Below are positions 16,601-23,824 of a stretch of DNA of 41,559 nucleotides, one piece after another. The translations under genes and the position numbers were made by a program. Each line of letters starts with the position of its first letter. Position 1 is the first letter of the stretch. The stretch is from Mariprofundus sp. EBB-1 (GTDB taxonomy: Bacteria > Pseudomonadota > Zetaproteobacteria > Mariprofundales > Mariprofundaceae), in the NCBI RefSeq assembly GCF_003665155.1, contig NZ_RCFQ01000028.1, positions 1 through 41,559 on the forward strand, in the 5' to 3' direction. The notes beneath the pieces were generated by a model that was given only the letters and a program-made list of their open reading frames with translations, ran no database searches and had not been told where the DNA came from.

Positions 16601-18543
16601 CGACTTATAGTTGCAACGTACCTACCATTCGGAGAAAATGACTTGGACCCTGAACGCCCAAGAGAACGGACTGCGACATGTTTATCCATATCCCAAATCA
16701 ATGTCGGCATGGTACCAGAAGCTATATAACGGCCATCAGGAGAAATGCTCTTGTAACTAAAATCCATGAAAGTGCTATACGATATTGAAGGCTCTCCTAC
16801 CTTACCAATTGGCGACAATGCAACCCTCCGATTCTGCAAGCGGCCAGTTGCAGTCATATTATTGGCTACAGGAAAAGACTCACCATAACCATGCACCTGC
16901 AAGCGACCAGCTGAAATACCATGTTTGCTAATAAAATAATTCGCAACTGAATGTGCCCGGCGCAATGATAGCTTTTGATTTGTAGCAGAGGAGCCTTGTC
17001 CATCGGTATGTCCGTCTACTGCGAAAATATAATCCTGTGCCTGAGCATCTGTCAGCAATCTCGCCACTTGATCAAGACTGGAATAATCTGACTGAGGAAT
17101 GACGTCCGAACCTGAGCTAAAATGCACATTGATTTTAAGTGCCTGACCAAATTGTTTCTCCCATTTCTGCAGAAAGGGGTGAGTTTTAGTGTACGTATCC
17201 ACTTTCTTCTTATTAGCCATATATCGTAGAAGGTCGAGGCGCTCATATTTGTACAACCTGACTGTATCTCCCCCCTTCAATGAACAATGGCGATCCAAAT
17301 GAACAAGTGCCTGCTCAAAATCCTGAGCTGCCAGACGGTTCCTATACATCATAAAATGTAACTGATCATCATGTCCAAGCCCGATATATGACTGGAGTGT
17401 CTTGTACATCTCATCAAAATCGAGTGTAGCAATCGCCATATCAGCGCGACTATTGAGATGTTTAACCTTGTCCTTATTAATATAAGCATGTCTGATACTG
17501 CGTTGAAAATAATCCCTTGCCCTTTGCTCATGATTATCCAGATCACCATTTTCAAATAGAATCTTTGCAATAGCAGCTTCCATCTGATCCTGATTCGGGA
17601 ACATCTGCAATCCCCGCTCGAGAATTTCCAGTGCTTCCAGATGCTGATATCCAGAAGAAAAAGAGTTCTTTAATCGAGCCATTGCCAGATAAGTTTCAAC
17701 AGTCGGATGAAAATTCAATGATAACTTGTACAGGCTCAGAGCATCAGACTCTGCTTTAAATCTCTTCTCATAACGTTCAGCTAGCATTATCATCATTTCA
17801 CTAATTGATTCTCTGCCATACTTCGAACTCATTAAGTTTTGAATGATTCCCTGCAATGGTTCGGTAATTCGACCAGCTTTTTCCTGAGTAGATAGTGATG
17901 AACCCATCAAGTGATCCAATTGAATACCAACCCACTTTTCATATGAACTAGAAACAATAAAATGTTCATGGCTATTGCTGAATATTTTGTAGAATAATTC
18001 TGCTGATTCAACATACTTTTTGTCGGATCTCAACACGCTGGCACGAATATAATCAATCACATCTGCAGGCACTCGGGCCCTCCAGCGTTGTATATACTCA
18101 TCCTGCTGCGGCGCTTTAAATTCAAAAGCTGCATTGGTAAATAACCAATACCCATAAGCAGATGGATCATCCTGAAGAGATTGTTCAGCTAAAGATAAAT
18201 AATCTTCGTCAACATCAATATGGTAAAAAAGATTTGCTATACAGGCTTTTGCTTTATTCCCATAGCGGGAAACACAATTTTTCAATGCCTCCACCTGCCG
18301 CTGTTCATCCCCCTCATAACCGGCCACGGCAGCTTGCGAAAACATCCCCTCCGGAGAATTCGGTGACTTCTTTGCCACATAACTACGTAGCATCTTTTTT
18401 TCACTGAGACTAGGGGTATGAATTGATCGTTCGAAAAGCTCTGCTATTGTACTTTCTGAAAATTCATCTGGGTATTCAGACGCTTGTACAACTGGCGTCA
18501 TTGAAACAGTCAACAAAATAAGTATAGTTAATATTTTCAGCAT
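13606..18543 (-). CDS. Giant secreted TPR-OmpA-WD40-caspase protein
   Basis: About 1645 residues. A signal peptide ends near PVVQAS. Residues about 35-460 are TPR-like helical repeats. About 471-577 is an OmpA-type peptidoglycan-binding domain (VHFSSGSDVIPQSDY, VDGHTDGQGSS, LSLRRAHSVANYF, LQNRRVAL). A beta-propeller of WD40-like repeats follows (SPDGRYIASGTMPTLIWD, SFSPNGRYVATIS). The last about 250 residues are a caspase domain with His1476 (FLAGHG) and Cys1526 (WIDICHAG). Both catalytic residues are intact. I chose ATG at 18543 (AGGAGAG upstream) over the frame opening at 18567. The OmpA domain predicts anchoring to the cell wall from the periplasmic side. It lies downstream of the LPP20 gene at 18613 and upstream of the damaged paralogue. 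Confidence 0.93.
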   Translation of the reverse strand: MLKILTILILLTVSMTPVVQASEYPDEFSESTIAELFERSIHTPSLSEKKMLRSYVAKKSPNSPEGMFSQAAVAGYEGDEQRQVEALKNCVSRYGNKAKACIANLFYHIDVDEDYLSLAEQSLQDDPSAYGYWLFTNAAFEFKAPQQDEYIQRWRARVPADVIDYIRASVLRSDKKYVESAELFYKIFSNSHEHFIVSSSYEKWVGIQLDHLMGSSLSTQEKAGRITEPLQGIIQNLMSSKYGRESISEMMIMLAERYEKRFKAESDALSLYKLSLNFHPTVETYLAMARLKNSFSSGYQHLEALEILERGLQMFPNQDQMEAAIAKILFENGDLDNHEQRARDYFQRSIRHAYINKDKVKHLNSRADMAIATLDFDEMYKTLQSYIGLGHDDQLHFMMYRNRLAAQDFEQALVHLDRHCSLKGGDTVRLYKYERLDLLRYMANKKKVDTYTKTHPFLQKWEKQFGQALKINVHFSSGSDVIPQSDYSSLDQVARLLTDAQAQDYIFAVDGHTDGQGSSATNQKLSLRRAHSVANYFISKHGISAGRLQVHGYGESFPVANNMTATGRLQNRRVALSPIGKVGEPSISYSTFMDFSYKSISPDGRYIASGTMPTLIWDMDKHVAVRSLGRSGSKSFSPNGRYVATISRYTNTDASVSSAVIVYDTKSGLPLIQQPVISSRTSGISWAPDSSKFLLGGFGLSGMWVFDMEKKRPVRWVNAWANQGAGRAVWGKMGRYIFNVAGISGKISVLNAQSYDLEREIDVPGTWIFNLAISGDGRKLTYQDNYDQQHFWDIDTWQEMKAVKQVSYAEAIADSSLFLMKMKDESYVHYNSDTGEIKQNPPVSKYMQKGISYKEAPHGNRAYLFDKKAASIKLLDTESMTIKDQKTFESSAAWNSYAYKERGLLAIFDMKGVKVLDTASGRVVHLWKSEGVSLSTQLEQGFLTLEGKSFYRYNIVDYTRTHVADAEFNVKSFTYHQGVLVVAGSVNNESNEMIFEVYRLSNSERMHRYTVPLRTSHLRYRKTTSDNGLTGVEFSPDGTIIYFATKWVEKGYGWTRSKYLRSLNLANGDVRDVVHFKNNGISDIEINKDDPEAPILLASDGQNDGRVYQYTRAGEYKGTAKYSKWELREQVDGMQLVYGKSYLELKKLGSSSKRTLSVDYTITKAHMFPKNNLLVILYKDNHVEYFDLKQLKKVLSIVLEGDGEWFAYNGQGYFTSSIYGADNVYLGIGDTQLNIRDAAAHMERPGLIANQLRSVASDEAGSTGEDDHTLAQQSKQMFLSHYKTELLSLARGKSSSGTYLMRVKVSLKDKGADKPRVAYMHNGRTFALRGIKIKSIKESENSYLFEQEFKLEEGTNALRAWVDIDGLRVSPVEAYIEKVAKPVASHSAAGSDVHLWYFGVGVSEYAKTEMNLDYADADAQSLGEALKKQQGKLFREVHVKVLKNSDADARSIKVEMNKFLRQASSNDVILIFLAGHGVQDSDQSLYFMPSDGDYAVPYSGIDVAEFNRFLRNRPRNQKALLWIDICHAGALGNKDWKTRGRLSSADVMQELANGTGIGVLASSTGRESSLESRDFSGGHGAFTAGLLKALDGEADRKSGNNDGTVSLLELQSYVSRYVPTITDGQQHPTSPEMSNLRDFPVALSF

Positions 18544-18586
18544 AAACTCTCCTAATACATCTATCACAATACCCTGTCAATGACGA

Positions 18587-18604
18587 TGTAGTTTGTAAAC
18601 TACA
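18587..18604. repeat. Short perfect palindrome between two operon genes
   Basis: TGTAGTTT and AAACTACA form a perfect 8-bp inverted repeat with a 2-base centre, in the 69-base gap between the LPP20 stop (18613) and the giant caspase start (18543). The centre is too short for a stable RNA loop, so a protein-binding site is more likely than a terminator. Confidence 0.4.
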
Positions 18605-18612
18605 GCAACGAT

Positions 18613-19623
18613 CTAATCCAGTACCACAATCACACTGGCAGTTTCCAGAAAACCATCTTTGATCAACTTACTCAGCTTGTCGGAAGATGAATTACCCAAA
18701 ACCAGTTCTGTGCGCGTTTTACCCCAGGTGCGCAGAGCCTTGAGTACCAGCGGGCGCTCACCAACTCTGGGGTGGCCTTGTGCCAATAAAAGGTCATTCA
18801 TAAACAATGAAATAAGCTTACCACTCTCCTTCGCTTCGTTCTGATGTTTGTTACCCGGATACATCACCCCGCCACGAAGTCGCCGCACTTTAGGAGCTAG
18901 TGAAGGAATGAAATTGGAGCCTCGTGCATCAATGATCAGACCAGTTGGATCACCTTTAGCCACACCTGCCGCCACGCGTTCAGGATTCACTTTCATCAAT
19001 TTTTCCAAGGATTCCAGACGACGATTCATTTTACCAATCTCCACACGCCAATCCGCCTGGACAGGCACCGGCTCTGCCTGAACAGCAGGGATCAGATCAG
19101 GAAATTGACCCAGTAGAAGCCTTGCAAGCTTTATTGCGGCGCTATCAGCGGAGTCTGTTTTACCCCGATATGCACGCTTATAGAGACCAGAGGCCAAATC
19201 ACCGGAGAGAGAAAAACCAAGCATAACCCGACAGGAGCCATCAGCCTCAAAGCTTTTATCCAGCATCTGGGCACCCTTCACCACGCCCTCAACAGTCGTG
19301 CGAATCACATCACTCTCAACAACAAAGTCTTTCACCAGTGTTTTCGACTGCACCCGAACACCTTTTGTTGTCTCCAGCAGATTGCGTTGTGCATCAACCA
19401 CTGCAGCACGACAAGCCAGAGCATGTCTCTGAGCAGCGTATTTAGCACGATCAGGGGGGACGCCAATACCTTCGGCAAATACTTTACCAGAACTCCAGTT
19501 CACTCCGCCTGAACTACCACTCCATTCAATCACTTCACCGGGTTTCTCCGCCCAGGCTGCTGTACCCATAAATAAAATAACCGAAAAAAACGTCCCTAAT
19601 ATATAATATCTCCATTTATTCAT
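18613..19623 (-). CDS. LPP20-domain exported protein with C-terminal GLIIDA domain (paralogue A)
   Basis: A 336-residue exported protein with a signal peptide ending near GTAAWA|EKP. The LPP20-type domain (about 45-150) has the family pattern: VNWSSGKVFAEGIGVPPDR, ACRAAVVDAQRNLLETTKG, SKTLVKDFVVESDVI, EADGSCRVML. A helical linker follows and a C-terminal GLIIDARG domain ends in TASVIVVLD. It is the closest relative, by eye, of the paralogue at 5861. Its ATG overlaps the stop of the GNA1162-like lipoprotein gene by 4 bases (ATGA, 19620-19623), so the two proteins are made together, and the giant caspase gene follows. A structural or sorting role at the outer membrane is the most that can be inferred. 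Confidence 0.82.
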   Translation of the reverse strand: MNKWRYYILGTFFSVILFMGTAAWAEKPGEVIEWSGSSGGVNWSSGKVFAEGIGVPPDRAKYAAQRHALACRAAVVDAQRNLLETTKGVRVQSKTLVKDFVVESDVIRTTVEGVVKGAQMLDKSFEADGSCRVMLGFSLSGDLASGLYKRAYRGKTDSADSAAIKLARLLLGQFPDLIPAVQAEPVPVQADWRVEIGKMNRRLESLEKLMKVNPERVAAGVAKGDPTGLIIDARGSNFIPSLAPKVRRLRGGVMYPGNKHQNEAKESGKLISLFMNDLLLAQGHPRVGERPLVLKALRTWGKTRTELVLGNSSSDKLSKLIKDGFLETASVIVVLD

Positions 19624-21509
19624 CGAGTAGCTCCCGTTCCACCGAAATAATCTACATCTCCCATAATGGTTGAAGCAGATGGAGCCGGATACCAGCTATT
19701 ACCCCGCGCATCAATGCGATATGGTGACATACTTTGGATATGAAACGGTTTCATCTCTTTGAAGCTGGTCCTTTTAAAGCGAGGTTGCGCTTTGCCCATA
19801 ATCAGCACTCCGCCTGAGGTCGCACCTTCAAGTCTTGAGCCTGAAATAAGCGGACGACTGACACCGGATATTTCCATAGCGCTATAGCGATTATTCATCA
19901 AGGTAGAATCCATAATCTCAGGAGCTCCGGCAGTAACCGTAATAGCGATAGCTGCACCATCCACAATCACCCCCTGCAATTTCACAGGATGCTCACTGGA
20001 GAGCACCAAAGCCTGTTTACCACCATTGATGCGGATAGGATTCTCTTTACTGCCAAAGCTCTGCAGTTCACCAAATACTTTAAGGCTACCGCTGCTACCA
20101 GCATTGATAATGACTCCAGGTTCAATCAATAAAATAGAGGTAGCGGGTAAAGAACTGTCACCAGAGAGATTGTATTTTCGTCCAGATCGAAGTACTGCAA
20201 TGCCTTCTATGACGGCAGGTAGTGTTTCCGGCAATTCCATGGCTGAAGCCAGCCTTGCATCAGCCAGTACGCCACCTGAAACCGTGGATGATTCACCGCG
20301 ATTGCCTGCGTGATCAATAGCCACGATACGGTAATAGCGGTTGGCAAATGATTTGGCCGAACTGTCTGTATAATGATTATCTTTACTACCTGCCAGTTTA
20401 GCAAACGGGCCCTGAGCATGATCAGACACCATTACCTCATACGCGACTACATCCTGTTCCTCGGCAATATCCCAGTTCAGTTTCAGGCCATGCTGAACCG
20501 TCTGGCTGTGGATGCCAGATGGAGCTTCCGGTGCCTTATTATCAATGGCAAGCAGTCCGATCGGACAGATCCATTCATTTTGAATACCGGAATCATCACT
20601 TAGCACGCCCACGACAGCAGCCCCATCAATATTATCACCGGGAGCTATATTATATTTGGCGGTATAGAAACCGGGCTGCTCTTCCACCAGATCGATGGTT
20701 TTGAAACCATCAATACGGACAAAACCGCGCTTACCCGGCTCACCCTCCATGGCGACAGCCAGGGTATCACCGTAATGAAGTACCCGACCAATACCATCAT
20801 GCACCACCTGTTTAATCTGCGGTGGCAAGGCTCCTTTCAAACGAGCAGGTTCCGGAATATTCGGCATCATTTCCCGACCCAGCTCATCAGCGGCACGGAA
20901 CAGGTTGATATCACGGGTATGATACGCTGCAGAGATCACATTCATAATCAGACCAATCGGCGTGGTAGAGATACCACCGGCATGAGTACGGACAATATCT
21001 TCACCAGACCAGATCTCTTTACCGTTGCGATCGATCAAACGCAGACGCACACCCACCGCCACCTGACCATAAAGCACAAAGAAGTGTTTATCATAATGGG
21101 TAATCTCACCATAGAGCAGACCATCCACCCCCAGTGTTGATGCGAGATCCCCCACCTTGGCAGCATCGAGCTTATCTGTTGCATACAGGTCTGCTGCTTT
21201 CAGGCGCCTGTCCACATCTTTCCAGTGCAGGCTACGATAGTTTTTGGAGGCGAAGTGATTAAAGATAGTGCGGCGCACTACTTCGAACGCTGCATCTTCA
21301 TCGGTTCGGTTAATAAAAGGCAATACGGCAATCGAACGTGGCAATGAGCTGACATCTGTTTGTGCGCTTTTATCTTCATGTGTATTGATGGCAGGAATCG
21401 CAATTGCCATATTTTTTGTTGCTCCTCCACATGAAGCCAGTGACATCATCGTCAACAACACAACTAGATACTGCAAAGCCAAACTCCTCCATCGCAACGC
21501 TATCTGCAT
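19620..21509 (-). CDS. GNA1162-like lipoprotein fused to FnIII and beta-helix domains
   Basis: A 629-residue lipoprotein; LASC27 is the lipobox. Residues about 57-200 match the GNA1162/DUF799 family (SIAVLPFINRT, LGVDGLLYGEI, GQVAVGVRLRLIDRNGKEIW, HAGGISTTPIG). Residues about 324-412 form a fibronectin type III domain (KAPEAPSGI to VIAIDHAGNRG-like end). Residues about 470-600 look like a right-handed beta-helix (INAGSSGSLKVFGELQSFGS, then repeated short strands with IMDSTLMNNRYSAMEISG). GNA1162 proteins normally end after the first domain. ATG at 21509 with GGGAGGG upstream fits the lipoprotein signal; a longer frame to 21644 crosses the promoter and is rejected. It heads the minus-strand operon. 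Confidence 0.87.
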   Translation of the reverse strand: MQIALRWRSLALQYLVVLLTMMSLASCGGATKNMAIAIPAINTHEDKSAQTDVSSLPRSIAVLPFINRTDEDAAFEVVRRTIFNHFASKNYRSLHWKDVDRRLKAADLYATDKLDAAKVGDLASTLGVDGLLYGEITHYDKHFFVLYGQVAVGVRLRLIDRNGKEIWSGEDIVRTHAGGISTTPIGLIMNVISAAYHTRDINLFRAADELGREMMPNIPEPARLKGALPPQIKQVVHDGIGRVLHYGDTLAVAMEGEPGKRGFVRIDGFKTIDLVEEQPGFYTAKYNIAPGDNIDGAAVVGVLSDDSGIQNEWICPIGLLAIDNKAPEAPSGIHSQTVQHGLKLNWDIAEEQDVVAYEVMVSDHAQGPFAKLAGSKDNHYTDSSAKSFANRYYRIVAIDHAGNRGESSTVSGGVLADARLASAMELPETLPAVIEGIAVLRSGRKYNLSGDSSLPATSILLIEPGVIINAGSSGSLKVFGELQSFGSKENPIRINGGKQALVLSSEHPVKLQGVIVDGAAIAITVTAGAPEIMDSTLMNNRYSAMEISGVSRPLISGSRLEGATSGGVLIMGKAQPRFKRTSFKEMKPFHIQSMSPYRIDARGNSWYPAPSASTIMGDVDYFGGTGATR

Positions 21510-21539
21510 GAACCCTCCCTTTTTAATTGTATATCCAAC

Positions 21540-21568
21540 TTTATAGACGAAAACAGCACCTTTGCCAA
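21540..21568 (-). promoter_or_regulatory. Strong sigma70-like promoter for the caspase operon
   Basis: On the minus strand TTGGCA (21568-21563) and TATAAA (21545-21540) are separated by exactly 17 bases, with 30 bases from the -10 box to the ATG at 21509. Both boxes are near consensus. This is the best promoter in the window and probably drives the GNA1162-like, LPP20 and giant caspase genes. Confidence 0.65.
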
Positions 21569-21587
21569 CACTCTGCACATACAAAGA

Positions 21588-21635
21588 GACAAAAATGGTA
21601 TAAACAAGAAGCCTTTCGGTGATACCATTTTTGTC
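21588..21635. promoter_or_regulatory. Perfect 14-bp inverted repeat in the divergent control region
   Basis: GACAAAAATGGTAT (21588-21601) is repeated as its exact reverse complement at 21622-21635, with 20 bases between. The arm core is the GACAAAAAT of the elements at 1920 and 6972. It starts 19 bases upstream of the -35 box of the minus-strand promoter, in the gap shared with the plus-strand gene at 21741, so it is well placed for a regulator controlling both arms. It lacks a U-tract and neither flanking gene ends here, so it is not a terminator. Confidence 0.6.
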
Positions 21636-21740
21636 CGGTGTCACCCCATAATACAGCTATTCCGCACTTGAACTATTGCCAGTATTAAATTAGAAAGTCT
21701 TAGTCTATACTGAATAAAACCTTACAGGGAGAGGATTCAT

Positions 21741-22616
21741 ATGAAAATAAAACATCAATTTATTGCCAGCTTGGCATTATCCACAGCCTTATCGATATTC
21801 GCTGTGAATGCTACAGCAGAGCCATATATGGATAGCTTTCAGAACGCAGATCATAAAAACATTGGAAACTTAAACTGGGGCAGTGGTGAGATTAATGCCA
21901 TTGGGTACGGTGTAGTCCCACCACGATATGCCAATCAACCTGCTCGTGGCCGTGCTATGGCTATTCGCGCAGCAAAGGTTGATGCACAGCGTAATCTGTT
22001 AGAGATCGTTATGGGTACCAGCATCAAATCAAAAACATTAGTCAAAGATAATGTTACTGAAGGTGATGCTATTCACGGCCAGTTAAGAAGTTCAGTTCTA
22101 CGCAACGCATCGGTCGTTGGTAAACCCCATTATATGGATGATGGACTGGTAGAAGTAACCATGGCAATTAATTACCGTCAGGACATTGCCACCACCCTAC
22201 TGGAAAATTATGGCACCAAAGTAGATCGCAATAGAGTCACGTCGATGCCACAAGCAAAAACGTCGCATGCTGCACCATCAGAAAAAGCATCCCCTGTATC
22301 TGGTCTTATCATTGATGCCTCTGGCAAGGGGTTAAGGACCGCCCTGCATCCCCGTATTCTTGATGAGAAACATCACGTAATCTATTCAGGTTCGATGGTT
22401 AGCGCTGACAAGCAGAATAATATTGTTGCCTATGATAATTCTGCCTCCGATGCATCTAAATTACCTCGCCTTGGCCAACGTACGCTAACCATTAAAGCCT
22501 TGAAAATTCTGGATAAAACAGATGTTATCATCAGCAACGATGATGCAGCAAAAATCGGACAGGCCGCAGGTATGGCTGACACCTTGCATCAGGCTCGCGT
22601 CGCTTTTGTTTTATAA
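21741..22616 (+). CDS. LPP20-domain exported protein with C-terminal GLIIDA domain (paralogue D)
   Basis: A 291-residue exported protein with a signal peptide ending near VNATAE. The LPP20-type domain reads LNWGSGEINAIGYGVVPPR, RAAKVDAQRNLLEIVMG, SKTLVKDNVTEGDAI. A low-complexity linker (about 165-185) leads to a GLIIDASG domain that resembles the second copy in the 412-residue protein most closely (LRTALxPRILDE shared). AGGGAGAGG precedes the ATG. A -10-like TATACT lies at 21706-21711 with no good -35, which would suit activator control from the inverted repeat upstream. It is the first gene of the plus-strand arm. Confidence 0.8.
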   Translation: MKIKHQFIASLALSTALSIFAVNATAEPYMDSFQNADHKNIGNLNWGSGEINAIGYGVVPPRYANQPARGRAMAIRAAKVDAQRNLLEIVMGTSIKSKTLVKDNVTEGDAIHGQLRSSVLRNASVVGKPHYMDDGLVEVTMAINYRQDIATTLLENYGTKVDRNRVTSMPQAKTSHAAPSEKASPVSGLIIDASGKGLRTALHPRILDEKHHVIYSGSMVSADKQNNIVAYDNSASDASKLPRLGQRTLTIKALKILDKTDVIISNDDAAKIGQAAGMADTLHQARVAFVL

Positions 22617-22628
22617 CACTCTACTGAC

Positions 22629-22648
22629 CTGATATTGAGCAGTATCAG
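22629..22648 (+). terminator. Weak hairpin after the LPP20 paralogue D gene
   Basis: CTGATA and TATCAG form a 6-bp stem with an 8-base loop, 13 bases after the stop. No T-run follows, so it is at best a partial terminator or pause site. Confidence 0.2.
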
Positions 22649-22750
22649 AGTTACATCTGATATACCCACCGCGTCATTCCATTTCATGAGATTGCTAAAG
22701 TTGAATAAACATGACCTTGGCATCTTTTCAGATTCCCGTAAGGAGACCCT

Positions 22751-23824
22751 ATGAAAAAAATCATTCTCGCAACCAGCCTCTGCCTCATGATGACTGGCTT
22801 AGCACATGCCTCATCGCTTGATTCTTCAGCACATCACAATAAAGCAGCCGAACGATATGTTGCACAAAAGCAGTTTACCAAAGCACTGACAGAATATGAT
22901 ATAGCCATTAAGAAAGATAAAAAAAGTGCTCAGGCCTGGCTGGGAAAAGCTCAGATTCAATTGCAACTAAAGCAGTACTCTGCACTAAAGGGTACGCTTG
23001 AAGAACTGGATGATGTCAGCAATTCCAAAGCTGAGAAATTCGAGTTCCTGCTCGTTGAAGGACAATATTATCTTGCTGCCAAACCAAATCACTGGCTTAG
23101 TAAGCTAAAACAGAACTTCTTCAAGGCCAGAAACATGGATACTTCTCGCAGCGATCTCTACCTGTTGATGGCACGCGCTTCAGTCGCCGGTGGCAAAGAG
23201 AGATCTGCACGCCTGAACTACAATAAAGTTATTGAACGTGGCGGTCCACTTGCTGCCGTAGCCTCTCAGGAACTGGCCTCCATTTTCCGACAGGCTCAAG
23301 CCAGTGGTACAGGCAAGGGTTGGGTTGGCGATTTAGCGGACAGGGCAACGATTGACCGTGCCACACTCGCAGCGGTTTTGGTTGATGATATCGAAGTACA
23401 GCAACTGTTCGATAAACGAAGCCGCACTATTGCCCTGCCTTCAGACTGCAAAGGCAACACATATTCAGCCGCCATTGATACACTTCTGAATATTCAAATC
23501 ACCAGTGTCGCTCCCGACACAAAAGGTTTATTCAATCCGAATGCCAATGTCAGCCGATTTGAGCTAGCCAAATTGGTTGAAGAGATTCTGATTGCTTATA
23601 CCAAAAAAGAGGAGCTCTCGCATGCTTTTATGGGCACAAAGAGCCCGTTCCCGGATCTTAACGCCAACCACTACGCCTATAATGCCGCATTTCTATCAAT
23701 CTCACGTGGTTTGATGGCCACGGATGATCTGGTTGAAGGCAATTTCTCAGGCGATAAAGCAATCTCTGGTACTGATCTTCTCTTGGTACTACGTAAATTG
23801 GGAAGCCTGGAGCGCCAGCAGTGA
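22751..23824 (+). CDS. Exported TPR protein with SLH-like C-terminus
   Basis: A 357-residue exported protein with a signal peptide ending near LAHASS. Residues about 28-185 hold TPR repeats (YVAQKQFTKALTEYDIAIKK, AQAWLGKAQIQLQLKQY). The C-terminal half resembles S-layer homology repeats: NPNANVSRFELAKLVEEIL, then FPDLNANHYAYNAAFLSISRG and a final ISGTDLLLVLRKL. SLH domains bind cell-wall polymers; in Gram-negatives they occur in some periplasmic and outer-membrane proteins. AAGGAGA precedes the ATG. The stop overlaps the GTG of the transglycosylase gene (GTGA), so both may act on the same peptidoglycan region. Confidence 0.78.
   Translation: MKKIILATSLCLMMTGLAHASSLDSSAHHNKAAERYVAQKQFTKALTEYDIAIKKDKKSAQAWLGKAQIQLQLKQYSALKGTLEELDDVSNSKAEKFEFLLVEGQYYLAAKPNHWLSKLKQNFFKARNMDTSRSDLYLLMARASVAGGKERSARLNYNKVIERGGPLAAVASQELASIFRQAQASGTGKGWVGDLADRATIDRATLAAVLVDDIEVQQLFDKRSRTIALPSDCKGNTYSAAIDTLLNIQITSVAPDTKGLFNPNANVSRFELAKLVEEILIAYTKKEELSHAFMGTKSPFPDLNANHYAYNAAFLSISRGLMATDDLVEGNFSGDKAISGTDLLLVLRKLGSLERQQ

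Noticed and set aside
18544-18567. Start of the giant caspase at 18567
   Set aside because: ATG at 18543 has AGGAGAG directly upstream and begins the signal peptide; the extra eight residues do not look like one.
21510-21644. Longer start of the GNA1162-like lipoprotein at 21644
   Set aside because: The extension crosses the promoter and inverted repeat, lacks a ribosome-binding site and would bury the lipoprotein signal.
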